Source: RGIG4140 sp045632845
GTDB lineage: Bacteria; Pseudomonadota; Alphaproteobacteria; CAAHEQ01; UBA3637
Direction: 5' to 3'
Assembly: GCA_045632845.1 (NCBI GenBank)
Contig: JAZQXL010000014.1
Span: 1-64,000 of the forward strand
DNA length: 64,000 nt
Positions 16,067 to 24,270 of this stretch are shown here, in pieces (positions within the stretch are counted from its first letter, which is position 1; every line of letters starts with the position of its first letter). A program made the position numbers and the translations under genes. A model generated the notes under the pieces. The model had not been told where the DNA came from and did no database searches. It saw only the letters and a list, made by a program, of their open reading frames with translations.

Positions 16067-18225
16067 TCCTCCCTTTGAGCAACTGGTTTTGCAACTGATC
16101 TGAGCGATGCTGTTGCATTTGCCTCATTTGGTTTTGATGCTGAATTATTCGGTCTTACTTTACCTTTTATTCTACCTCTTTTTCTGACTGGTTTAAATAC
16201 TTCGTCTGACTTAGAAACATCTTCCCCTTCTTTTTTTACTTTTGCAGTATCCCCTTGTGATAAATCAAGAGATGTCTTTTCCTCTTTTGTTGAAATATTA
16301 CGTTTGATTTTACCTTTTATTCTACCTCTTTGTCTGACTGGTTTTGCTGTTTTTACTATTTTTAATGTTTCCTCCAATTCTGAAACATCTTTCCCTTCTT
16401 TACGAGCTCTTAAAATTCTTTCTTCCAACAAATCTGCTACTGTTTTTCCTTCATTATCCTTTGCATTTACATCAGCTCCAGCTTGAATCAAGGCCTTTAT
16501 AATGTCTTTATTAAAAAAGCCAACCGCAAAATGCAATGGAGTATCCCCATTTTTATTTTTTTCCTCCATTTTCGCCCCTGCTTGAATCAATGCTTTGACC
16601 ACTTCTGTGTGACCACCCCAAATAGCCGAATGCAATGGAGTGTTCCCAATTTTATCTTTTTCCTCCATTTTCGCCCCTGCTTGAATCAATGCTTTGACCA
16701 CTTCTGTGCGACCATCCCAAGCAACCAAATGCAATGGAGTATTCCCATTTTTATCTTTTTCCTCCATTTTCGCCCCTGCTTGAACCAATGCTTTGACCAT
16801 TTCTGTGTGACCACCCCAAGCAGCCAAATGTAATGGAGTGTTCCCATCTTTATCCTTTACATTTACATCCGCCCCAGCTTCAATCAATACTTGAGAAACT
16901 TCTGGTGTGCCATTTTTAATAGCCAAATGCAATGGAGTGTATCCATTTTTATCTTTTTCCTCCATTTTCGCCCCTGCTTGAATCAATGCTTTGACCACTT
17001 CTGTGTGACCAGCCAAAGCAGCCAAATGCAATGGCCCCCATCCATCTTTATCCTTTACATTTACATCCGCCCCAGCTTCAATCAACACTTGAGCAACTTC
17101 TAATTTGCCATTATAAATAGCATAAAACAATGGAGCATATCCAGAACCAACATTCTCATTTACATCCGCCCCAGCTTTAATCAACACTTGAGCAACTTCT
17201 GGTTTGCCATTCAGAATAGCAAAACGCAATGGAGTGTATCCATAACCATCATTCTCATTTACATTTGCACCAGCTTTTATCAACTCTTGAACTACTTTTG
17301 TTTTTCCCTCTGTTACAGCCTTAAACAAAAAAGATGAAAAATCAGCCTCAATATTTAATTTTTTCAAAACATCTATTGGGATCTTATCCTGTGCCTCTCC
17401 ATCTTTAAATGATGAACCTAAAACGCTCAAAAGAGCCTTGTGATATTTAGACGCAATCCCCCATGAAGAAGGTAATGCCGCCTGCCCTTTGTCGTCAGGA
17501 TTAATTTTGCAAACCTCATTATAACGAGGCCTGTAATATTCTTGATAAGTTGGTGAGGCAACAAAACTTGGCACAATGGCAACAGTTGCAAGTTGTTGCA
17601 AATCTTGAATATCAAAGGGTTGCCCTGTTGTAAGTGCTTTTTCATAACGTTTTTTAATCTCAGGCATAATCGTTTGAACAAATTCAAAAACATCATCCTT
17701 TGCAAATTCTGTTTGAAACTCAGCAAAACTTTTCTTTTTATTTAAACAATCCGCCATGATAGCCGTTAACTCACAAGCTCTGGCTCTTGATTCTAAAAGA
17801 ATTTTCAATTGATGATATGCTAACCCATCTTTTCGAGAAGCCATAACCATATCAGCATATTCGTGGGTCCAATCTTCTGCATGCTTTAACTCATGCACCA
17901 AAGTTGAAAATAATTCATAATTAAACGCAGATGAATTAAATTCAATAACATTTTCATTTGACACAAAATGAGCTCTACAGTTCTCCGTTGTTAAAGTTAA
18001 AGCATTAATGGTCAAAGAGTTAAAAAACCTAGAAGGGAACTCTTTAAACAAAGGAGGCTTATTCTGATTCAACTGATAGAGCTTTTTCATCGCCTCTTGC
18101 AATTCTTTTTCTCTGGCAGATAAATAAGCGCTATCTAACGCCAAAAACTCAGGGTAACTGATCGTTTTTTCTTCACCTGTTTTTTGACCATATCTAACTT
18201 GAATGATATCTAAAGCATTTGCCAT
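16030..18225 (-). CDS. HExxH metallopeptidase-like ANK protein, basic tail
   Basis: 731 residues from ATG 18225. The upstream signal is weak (AGGG); a TTG one codon earlier is an alternative. Residues 1-~270 match the domain of the gene at 11826: LVHELKHAEDWT (HExxH) with LESRARACELT downstream, then IMPEIKKRYEKAL. Nine ankyrin repeats follow, several alternating between AGADVNVKDKD and AGAKMEEKDKN forms, which points to pairwise internal duplication. The tail contains two basic patches (VRQRGRIKGK and VRKRGRIKGK) and ends HSKREGRA. Peptidase activity is inferred from the motif only. Cytoplasmic or exported location is not decided by the sequence. Confidence 0.82.
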   Translation of the reverse strand: MANALDIIQVRYGQKTGEEKTISYPEFLALDSAYLSAREKELQEAMKKLYQLNQNKPPLFKEFPSRFFNSLTINALTLTTENCRAHFVSNENVIEFNSSAFNYELFSTLVHELKHAEDWTHEYADMVMASRKDGLAYHQLKILLESRARACELTAIMADCLNKKKSFAEFQTEFAKDDVFEFVQTIMPEIKKRYEKALTTGQPFDIQDLQQLATVAIVPSFVASPTYQEYYRPRYNEVCKINPDDKGQAALPSSWGIASKYHKALLSVLGSSFKDGEAQDKIPIDVLKKLNIEADFSSFLFKAVTEGKTKVVQELIKAGANVNENDGYGYTPLRFAILNGKPEVAQVLIKAGADVNENVGSGYAPLFYAIYNGKLEVAQVLIEAGADVNVKDKDGWGPLHLAALAGHTEVVKALIQAGAKMEEKDKNGYTPLHLAIKNGTPEVSQVLIEAGADVNVKDKDGNTPLHLAAWGGHTEMVKALVQAGAKMEEKDKNGNTPLHLVAWDGRTEVVKALIQAGAKMEEKDKIGNTPLHSAIWGGHTEVVKALIQAGAKMEEKNKNGDTPLHFAVGFFNKDIIKALIQAGADVNAKDNEGKTVADLLEERILRARKEGKDVSELEETLKIVKTAKPVRQRGRIKGKIKRNISTKEEKTSLDLSQGDTAKVKKEGEDVSKSDEVFKPVRKRGRIKGKVRPNNSASKPNEANATASLRSVAKPVAQREDVSVHSKREGRA

Positions 18226-18242
18226 CAAAACAACCCTAAAAC

Positions 18243-18338
18243 CTTTTTTAACCCATATAAATTTATTCTAACACACTTTTATGATTTTAGCTGAACTTAA
18301 TCTAAGCTCTTCCTTCTCTTTTAGAATGAACAGAGACA
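18243..18338. repeat. 96-bp segmental duplication, copy 2
   Basis: Partner of 15971-16066, offset 2272 bp. It includes the last codons of the gene at 18302. Confidence 0.85.
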
Positions 18339-20290
18339 CCCTCCCTTTCCTCAACTGGTTTTGCTGACGAGAGAAGTGTTGAAACAGCATTTGAGCCTGC
18401 TTGTTGCCCCATCACCTCAGCCACAACAGCCTTTCCCATATCATATTGTTCAAACAACGCTTTCACAGATGGATCTTTTAAAACCTCTTTTAAATAAGTT
18501 GGGTTCACCTCTCCGCCTTTTTGCATCAACAAAAGGGTTGTTTCAACCAAGGCATTTTTCTTTTGTTCATCCAAGCTCTTATCTTTCAACGCAATCAAAG
18601 CCGCATCTGCCACCGAGTTCCCCCGCACTGTTTTTTGATTGACCCCACCAACATTTCCATAAGATGTCAACCAATCAACCGTTTCAACCTGCCCATTCAT
18701 TGCCGCCATATGCAAAAGAGTTACCCCTGTTTCAGCATCCGCCCCTTTGAGCTGATACCCCATTTCTTGAAACAAGCTTAAAGCTGGCACATTCCCATTG
18801 TAAGCCGCCAATTCCAAAGGCGTGTATCCCTTCTTATCTTCTTCGGTCAAAATGCCTTTGTTTTTAGCAACAATGGTCATGATTTTTTCCCGTGCTGCTG
18901 CCACTTCTGACGCCGAAGCACTCTCGTTCATCTGACGCATGGCTAACAACAATTCATGGCGATCACTTTTACTGGACCGAGGGGCTTTCCCCATTTGAAC
19001 GGCATCTGGTGCAGTTCCTTGCCTACTCCCTGTGGCAACACGAATGGAATCCGTTCTTTCCCCCGCCATACGCATCACGCCATCGCTGGTACCAGAAACC
19101 ACCCGAATGGAATCTGTACGTCCTTTCTTTGGCTTGGATGAGAGTGTTTTTCCATCCAAAACAAGGTGATCTAAATGCCCACTTTCAGGCTTGGTTGGCG
19201 CATAAGTTGCTGTATCTTTCTCAACCGTTTTGTTTGTTTTATTTCCCTTTACTGTTGCGGGACGCACAGGTCTACTCCCTGTGGCAACACGAATGGAATC
19301 CGTTCTTTCCCCCGCCATACGCATCACGCCATCACTGGTACCAGAAACCACCCGAATGGAATCTGTACTTTTAACACCACGTTTTAATTTAAGTTGTTTT
19401 TTATACATCAATTCAGTCACAATTGCCTTCAATTCCTCACGGTCTTCTGGATTTAAATAACTTAGATATAAGGAACGATGCCCTGCTTTTAACTCTGCAT
19501 CAAGCACGGTTAAAATGGAGCGTTTTTCATCCTTACTCCATGGCTCATTGGCATAAGCGCCCGCTTTTAATAGGTGGATAATGCTTTTATAAGAGCGATT
19601 TTTCACCGCCACCATCAATGGTGTATTGCCTTGATTATCCTTTGCATTCACATATGCTCCTGCCTTAATCAAATGTTGCAATGTTTCAGGATATCTGCTT
19701 TTTGCTGACAAATGAAGAGGCATTTCCCCCGTTGCCGTCCTGGCATTCACATCCGCCCCTTGCGCAATGAGTTTTTGTGTCCACTTTTCAAGACCGGCCT
19801 CAACAGCCAAATGAAGCATTGTTTTTTTATCTTTGTTTTTAGAAACATCATAAATCCTAGCTTTTTCATAAAGCAAAAGCATCACTCCATTCATAGGTCC
19901 AGCTTCAACAAAATCGCTTAAAGTGCCAGTTTCTGAGCGAGAGCCTGGTTTTAAATTCGGATCCCCCATGGCGCTGACCATTCCCAACATAGATTTTGAA
20001 AATGTACTTGAAAAACTATTTTCAGCATACAAAAAAACATCTTGTCCCAAATTGTTTTTATGATGCACATCAGCCCCTGCCTGCAACAAGGCATGCACCA
20101 TCTTTGGATCATTTTTGTTTGCCGCCAAAAACAACGGCGTCACCCCTTGCTCATTTTGAACATTCACATCTAAACCAGATGCAATCAGTTGTTGCAGTTT
20201 TTTATAATCTTTGGCTCTAATAGCATCTTTAAATTCTTTAAAACTTGAAATTTCACCCTTTTGCGCCAATTTTGACGGATTTTTTGCCAT
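18302..20290 (-). CDS. ANK protein with duplicated TDSIRV motifs
   Basis: 662 residues from ATG 20290 (MAKNPSKLAQ), chosen over an upstream ATG because AAGGGGGAATTA sits at the right distance. Ankyrin repeats cover ~20-110 and ~165-270. The middle carries two copies of a TDSIRVVSGTSDGVMRMAGE segment, each ending RTDSIRVATGSR, separated by a Lys/Thr-rich linker. More ANK repeats follow (~490-570). A C-terminal module (LDEQKKNALVETTLLLMQKG, LKDPSVKALFEQ) is shared with the gene at 11826, and the last residues (HSKREGRA) with the gene at 16030. The protein looks like a mosaic of its neighbours. Confidence 0.82.
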   Translation of the reverse strand: MAKNPSKLAQKGEISSFKEFKDAIRAKDYKKLQQLIASGLDVNVQNEQGVTPLFLAANKNDPKMVHALLQAGADVHHKNNLGQDVFLYAENSFSSTFSKSMLGMVSAMGDPNLKPGSRSETGTLSDFVEAGPMNGVMLLLYEKARIYDVSKNKDKKTMLHLAVEAGLEKWTQKLIAQGADVNARTATGEMPLHLSAKSRYPETLQHLIKAGAYVNAKDNQGNTPLMVAVKNRSYKSIIHLLKAGAYANEPWSKDEKRSILTVLDAELKAGHRSLYLSYLNPEDREELKAIVTELMYKKQLKLKRGVKSTDSIRVVSGTSDGVMRMAGERTDSIRVATGSRPVRPATVKGNKTNKTVEKDTATYAPTKPESGHLDHLVLDGKTLSSKPKKGRTDSIRVVSGTSDGVMRMAGERTDSIRVATGSRQGTAPDAVQMGKAPRSSKSDRHELLLAMRQMNESASASEVAAAREKIMTIVAKNKGILTEEDKKGYTPLELAAYNGNVPALSLFQEMGYQLKGADAETGVTLLHMAAMNGQVETVDWLTSYGNVGGVNQKTVRGNSVADAALIALKDKSLDEQKKNALVETTLLLMQKGGEVNPTYLKEVLKDPSVKALFEQYDMGKAVVAEVMGQQAGSNAVSTLLSSAKPVEEREGVSVHSKREGRA

Positions 20291-20671
20291 TAATTCCCCC
20301 TTAAAAGCTTTTTTCACCCATATATACCATAGGTTAACACTTTTTATTTTCCATTACAAGAGCTTTTTTTACCCAACAAGCTGTCAGTTAAAATGAAGCT
20401 TTGAGCGCATCTAGGAGCAATTATCCCTCTTTCGAGCACAATAAGGTACACATCCGTTGGCAATTTACCTCCCAACTATCACTGAAAGTGGTTGTCAGGA
20501 TAATAATGTTGTTATGTTTAACGCCAAACAAAACTAATTCTCCTCCTCTTATATCAAAAAAAAAGAGAGGTTTTTTCCCTCTCTTTTTTTGTCTTTAGTT
20601 TTCCCTTAACACATCAGCTCTTAACTCACATATGATTGTACAAATTGAACAATTGATTGACGCATATCATA
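20291..20671. other. Intergenic region with repeat remnants
   Basis: An extended -10 on the minus strand (TATGGTATAT, near 20334) probably serves the ANK gene at 18302. About 20370-20402 is related to 36747-36789 (TCAGTT(A/C)AAATGAAG). 20612-20625 is one of four copies of CATCAGCTCTTAAC. No convincing gene is seen. Confidence 0.5.
20554..20590 (-). terminator. Bidirectional-type terminator
   Basis: AAAGAGAGG...CCTCTCTTT hairpin with A and T runs on its two sides, placed after the prepilin gene at 20672. Confidence 0.75.
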
Positions 20672-21142
20672 TCAATTTTGAACGATGGAAACATATGTAT
20701 CATAGTCATCTGATATACTATAACAACCTTCCCCAACAATAGATGCAACAGCTTGGCAGATTTTTTCGTCAGTGAAACTAACATAAGTTACGGTCATGTC
20801 AGCACCCGTCCCTGAACTTGGTTCAATATAAGAATGATTTATTTTTGTTACTCCTGCTGGGAGTTGCCCTAAATCTGTATCTTCATAATTACCTATGAGC
20901 GCATTACTCCTACAGCCTGCATCTGTAACGCTATTTACTTCCCCATTCAAAATCTTTTGTTGACACTTTCCATAAGCAAGAGTCGAATATTTACCAATAG
21001 CATCCACAATTTGATTTGCCCTATGTCTACGCATTGATAAGCTATACCCTGCAATCCCACCGACAGAAAGCACACCGATGATAGCCAAAACACCCAACAT
21101 TTCAACCATCGACCTGCCTGATTCAAGTTTTTTAAATTTCAT
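20672..21142 (-). CDS. Type IV prepilin-like protein (family copy 2)
   Basis: 156 residues. Leader MKFKKLESG, then RSMVEMLGVLAIIGVLSVG with Glu5, then SLSMRRHRANQ. The variable domain has Cys in YGKCQQK, DAGCRS and the KICQAVASIVGEGC pair, and lacks the usual IKQN end (VSIVQN instead). AAAGGAGCTTTCTT precedes the ATG. The first ~130 bp of coding DNA are essentially identical to the neighbour at 21176, while the rest is divergent. This is the pattern expected from recent duplication or gene conversion of the 5' end. Confidence 0.85.
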   Translation of the reverse strand: MKFKKLESGRSMVEMLGVLAIIGVLSVGGIAGYSLSMRRHRANQIVDAIGKYSTLAYGKCQQKILNGEVNSVTDAGCRSNALIGNYEDTDLGQLPAGVTKINHSYIEPSSGTGADMTVTYVSFTDEKICQAVASIVGEGCYSISDDYDTYVSIVQN

Positions 21143-21175
21143 AAGAAAGCTCCTTTAATTTTGTTTAAAAAAGGA

Positions 21176-21619
21176 TTAATCTACTCTAATGAGAGGGGTA
21201 ATAGCATGAGTATCACACGCTGCTCCAAGAATTGAGGCAACAGCTTGACAGAGTTTTTGATCAGAAAAATACATATACAAGCTAATGTTAACACTATCTG
21301 ATCCAACGGAGAAATCATTTACCCAAAGATAATCAAGACCAGCAGGAAGACGTCCAATAGAAGGTTGATACTTTTCGTCTGAGTCCGCTAAGTATGAGTT
21401 CATTCTACAATCAACCATGCTGTATTCTGACTCTACTTGACACTTTGCATATTCTGTCAAAGCAAATTTAGAGATATAGTCCACAATTTGATTTGCCCTG
21501 TGTCTACGCATTGATAAGCTATACCCTGCAATCCCACCGACAGAAAGCACACCGATGATAGCCAAAACACCCAACATTTCAACCATCGACCTGCCTGATT
21601 CAAGTTTTTTAAATTTCAT
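21176..21619 (-). CDS. Type IV prepilin-like protein (family copy 3)
   Basis: 147 residues from ATG 21619 (MKFKKLESG), with AAAGGCGCTCTCTT upstream; the longer frame start lacks a ribosome site. Prepilin signal and helix as in the other copies. The variable domain has Cys in YAKCQV and VDCRM, and a KLCQAVASILGAAC pair, but ends LIRVD instead of IKQN. It lies 33 bp upstream of the prepilin at 20672, so the pair may be co-transcribed. Confidence 0.83.
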   Translation of the reverse strand: MKFKKLESGRSMVEMLGVLAIIGVLSVGGIAGYSLSMRRHRANQIVDYISKFALTEYAKCQVESEYSMVDCRMNSYLADSDEKYQPSIGRLPAGLDYLWVNDFSVGSDSVNISLYMYFSDQKLCQAVASILGAACDTHAITPLIRVD

Positions 21620-21740
21620 AAGAGAGCGCCTTTCATTGTAAAAAAAACGTACGATTAATTTACTTGATATCACAGGGCATTTTTAATTGCAACCAATTTT
21701 TCAAAAACACAAGAAAAACCATTTGATTGTCTTTTATTTC

Positions 21741-21912
21741 TCAGCACGAAAAATAACCGCAGCCTGTTGGATGCGTTAAAAAACAAAAACCACGATATAT
21801 CCAAAGCTCGCAAGAGCTATTTCAACCTCAATGTTATGGATGCGTTAAAAAACAAAAACCTCGCTCTATCCCAAGCGCGAAGCGCTACTTTAACCTCTTG
21901 CCTGTTGGATGC
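21741..21912. repeat. 69-bp tandem repeat with GTTGGATGCG box
   Basis: The box TGGATGCGTTAAAAAA starts at about 21768, 21837 and 21906, a period of 69 bp. Between boxes lie CGCTC/GCGAAGCGC-type palindromes and TTTAACCTC. A related inverted copy (CCTGTTGGATGCG) is at about 37130-37145, and a fragment (GCGCAAGCGCT...AACCTCGCTCTAT) at about 33397-33425. The period is 23 codons and one frame stays open (DALKNKN repeats), but no ribosome site is seen, so I treat it as non-coding. Confidence 0.65.
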
Positions 21913-22029
21913 GTTAAAAAATGGCAAAAAGGTATCAGATAGGGATGAGTGAACCGAACGAATGAGTACTGATGTGTACCTGAGCGAGGTTTAATCGCCC
22001 TAAATGATGCTTTTTTGCCATTTTTTAAC
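21913..22029. repeat. Long inverted repeat, 18-bp perfect arms
   Basis: GTTAAAAAATGGCAAAAA (21913-21930) and its exact complement (22012-22029) flank an 81-nt core containing smaller GTAC palindromes. It follows the 69-bp repeats and precedes the promoter of the ANK operon. It could form a stable RNA or cruciform, or be a decayed element. Confidence 0.6.
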
Positions 22030-22057
22030 ACACCAATTTTAAGTTTATAAATATTTG

Positions 22058-22086
22058 TTGACGAAAATACAAATCTATGGTAAAAT
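22058..22086 (+). promoter_or_regulatory. Promoter of the ten-gene ANK/PNPF operon
   Basis: TTGACG (22058-22063), 17-bp spacer, TAAAAT (22081-22086). The ribosome site AAGGAG and ATG at 22118 follow closely. Confidence 0.75.
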
Positions 22087-22117
22087 AAGCCGTTTTTTTG
22101 CCAAGGAGTTTTCTTTT

Positions 22118-23008
22118 ATGAATGATAACAAAACGTTTTTGAACTATCACCTCACCAATGTATTGGATGATTTGTCAGATATGATCAAAAATTCTGACTT
22201 GCCTTTTGAGGCTTATTATCAGCCATTGCGCCAAGTTGTTGACTTGCTCAGTCAAGGGGCTTCTGTCAACACACAAAACAAACGGGGTGAAACACTCCTT
22301 CATTTGGCTTGTTATTCTGCAGACCCTCTTTATGGGGTTGAAACACTCTCCTTGCGTCAAAAACTTAAAAATGTAAATGCTTTTTTAAAAGACATGTACG
22401 CTTGCACCAAAATTATGGGTGAATTGTTGTTCAAAGGGGCTTGTTTTCTCTTTCATCCAAAGCTTACAAAAGCAGACGTTACCCTTTTAGCATTAAAACT
22501 CAAACATGTAGCTACAAAATATCAACGCCGTGGGCCAAAAGAGGTTTTTCTTCCAATTGAAAAGATCATCACAACCTATCACCCTAACCCATTTTTGGTT
22601 GATAAGCGCATGAACACCCCTGCCATGGCTTTGGCAACAAAATTAAGAAGACCCCTTTTGATTGAAAAAAACAAAACCAAATTAACCGAAGATCAAATGG
22701 AACATAAGTATGCTGAATTGAACATTTTGGACGCTTATGGTCAATCTTTTCAAGCACAACAAACGGCCAGAGCGCTCAAAGGGCTCATGACTCTTTCAGC
22801 CTTAACGGATAAAGAAAAAACATCCCTTGAAGTTGCACAAACAGCCCGTGATGTGGTGTATATAACCGAACACGCTGGCTCAAGGTTGAGCAGAACCACA
22901 ACAGAACGTGCTGAACGCTTGATTACAACCATCATTCAATCAACCAACCGCTTGTCAGGCATCCATGCGGCAAAAAACAATCCCAATACCAAGCAAAATG
23001 GAGAATAA
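22118..23008 (+). CDS. PNPF-family protein with one ankyrin repeat
   Basis: 296 residues from ATG 22118, preceded by CCAAGGAG; first gene of the operon. One ankyrin-like repeat (LLSQGASVNTQNKRGETLLH) is followed by the family hallmark TTYHPNPFLVDKRMNTPAM and a C-terminal helical region with DAYGQSFQAQQTARALKGL. This is the longest spacing between these two parts in the family. Polar tail ending NTKQNGE. There is no signal peptide. Function unknown; the family occurs about nine times in this window, always beside ANK genes. Confidence 0.8.
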   Translation: MNDNKTFLNYHLTNVLDDLSDMIKNSDLPFEAYYQPLRQVVDLLSQGASVNTQNKRGETLLHLACYSADPLYGVETLSLRQKLKNVNAFLKDMYACTKIMGELLFKGACFLFHPKLTKADVTLLALKLKHVATKYQRRGPKEVFLPIEKIITTYHPNPFLVDKRMNTPAMALATKLRRPLLIEKNKTKLTEDQMEHKYAELNILDAYGQSFQAQQTARALKGLMTLSALTDKEKTSLEVAQTARDVVYITEHAGSRLSRTTTERAERLITTIIQSTNRLSGIHAAKNNPNTKQNGE

Positions 23009-23011
23009 GCA

Positions 23012-24262
23012 ATGAGAGGAATTAGTTTAGGTAATAATGGCGAGGGCCGCTCATATGGCCCATATGGCGGGTTTGAGTCTCTTTCTTGGGCGCAAGAGCG
23101 CGCTATGGAAAAAGAAAGCCGCAGATATATAAAGTGGCAAGAGTATATGCAAGAAAAGAAGGAAGCTTCTAGATCCAAACACGACAAAGATCGCCATGCA
23201 AACCCCTTTTTGTCATGTTACCTTGAGAAAGAAACATCAAAAATCAAACCAAACATTCGTGCTTATCATCGTGGGTTGGATCTTTTGGATCATATAGACT
23301 ATGGTGATAAATTAAAGTGTGATGAGCTTCTTTCTTACCAACATCCAAATGAAATCTATTTGGACACTCAAGATATCTATGGTAGCTCTATCTTGCATGT
23401 GTGTGCCTTACGTAACAACGTAAATTTGCTTAAAAAAATTATTGCCAAAGGGGCTGATATGAATATCAAAGACCAAGAAGGTAAAACCCCTTTGTTTTAT
23501 GCTCTTAGATGTAAAAATATAGAAACTGTTCAAGCACTGATTGAAGCAGGAGCAGATATCCATATACGTGATAACAATCGCAATACCCCTATAGCATTCG
23601 CTGCTAAATGTGGGAATGAACGTGCTGTTAATCTTCTTTTCAAATCAGGTGCAAATCCATATACAGTAAGTTCAGGTTGTGATGCTTGTATCAAAAAGAA
23701 CAAAAAAGCTTGGGATTTGGGGATCAAACTTTTAAATAGCATTAATGATAGAGGTATCTCTTTAATCGCTGAAGATCTTCTACAAAATCACTTTCATCCA
23801 TTTGGCATCAACTTAAATGTTCAAAATCAAGATGGGGTCACCGCTTTGATAAAAGCTGTGCGTTTTAATCATACAAAATTAACGCAACAACTCATTCAAT
23901 GTGGCGCTGATATGAACATTACTGATAAAGGGGGCAACACCGCTTTGCATGAAGCTGCTGCTTTAGGCCATGAAGAACTTGTTCAAACACTCATTAACGC
24001 AAAAGCAAACATCAATGTGCAAAATAGCAAGGGGGAAACACCTTTGCACAGAGCGATTAATCAAAAAAACACCTCAGTTGTTAGAGCGCTTTTAACTGCT
24101 GGAGCGGATAAAGAGATAAAAAACTTTGAAGGTAAAACAACTTCTGCGTTGCTGTCAAAAAAAGTTGAAGCGCTTTTTAACACAAACAAAGAACCTGTTG
24201 TTATAAAAAAAGCCAATTCTAATTTTGCAAACAGACAAGACACCAAACAAAACGAAGGGTAA
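23012..24262 (+). CDS. ANK-repeat protein
   Basis: 416 residues; GGAGAATAAGC precedes the ATG, and it starts 4 bp after the previous stop. A charged N-terminus (~95 residues) leads to HPNEIYLDTQD, the capping motif used across the ANK genes here, then three ankyrin repeats. A second cap (HPFGINLNVQNQDG) starts another block of three to four. The C-terminus VEALFNTNKEPVVIKKANS is nearly identical in the next gene, so the two are recent duplicates. Operon member. Confidence 0.85.
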   Translation: MRGISLGNNGEGRSYGPYGGFESLSWAQERAMEKESRRYIKWQEYMQEKKEASRSKHDKDRHANPFLSCYLEKETSKIKPNIRAYHRGLDLLDHIDYGDKLKCDELLSYQHPNEIYLDTQDIYGSSILHVCALRNNVNLLKKIIAKGADMNIKDQEGKTPLFYALRCKNIETVQALIEAGADIHIRDNNRNTPIAFAAKCGNERAVNLLFKSGANPYTVSSGCDACIKKNKKAWDLGIKLLNSINDRGISLIAEDLLQNHFHPFGINLNVQNQDGVTALIKAVRFNHTKLTQQLIQCGADMNITDKGGNTALHEAAALGHEELVQTLINAKANINVQNSKGETPLHRAINQKNTSVVRALLTAGADKEIKNFEGKTTSALLSKKVEALFNTNKEPVVIKKANSNFANRQDTKQNEG

Positions 24263-24270
24263 AAACTGCT

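Noticed and set aside
20401..20598. 65-codon plus-strand frame after the ANK gene
   Set aside because: Lies over repeat remnants and a terminator, with no ribosome site.
21767..21952. 61-codon frame over the 69-bp repeats
   Set aside because: Starts with TTG inside the repeat, lacks a ribosome site, and related boxes elsewhere do not keep a frame; kept as a repeat finding instead.
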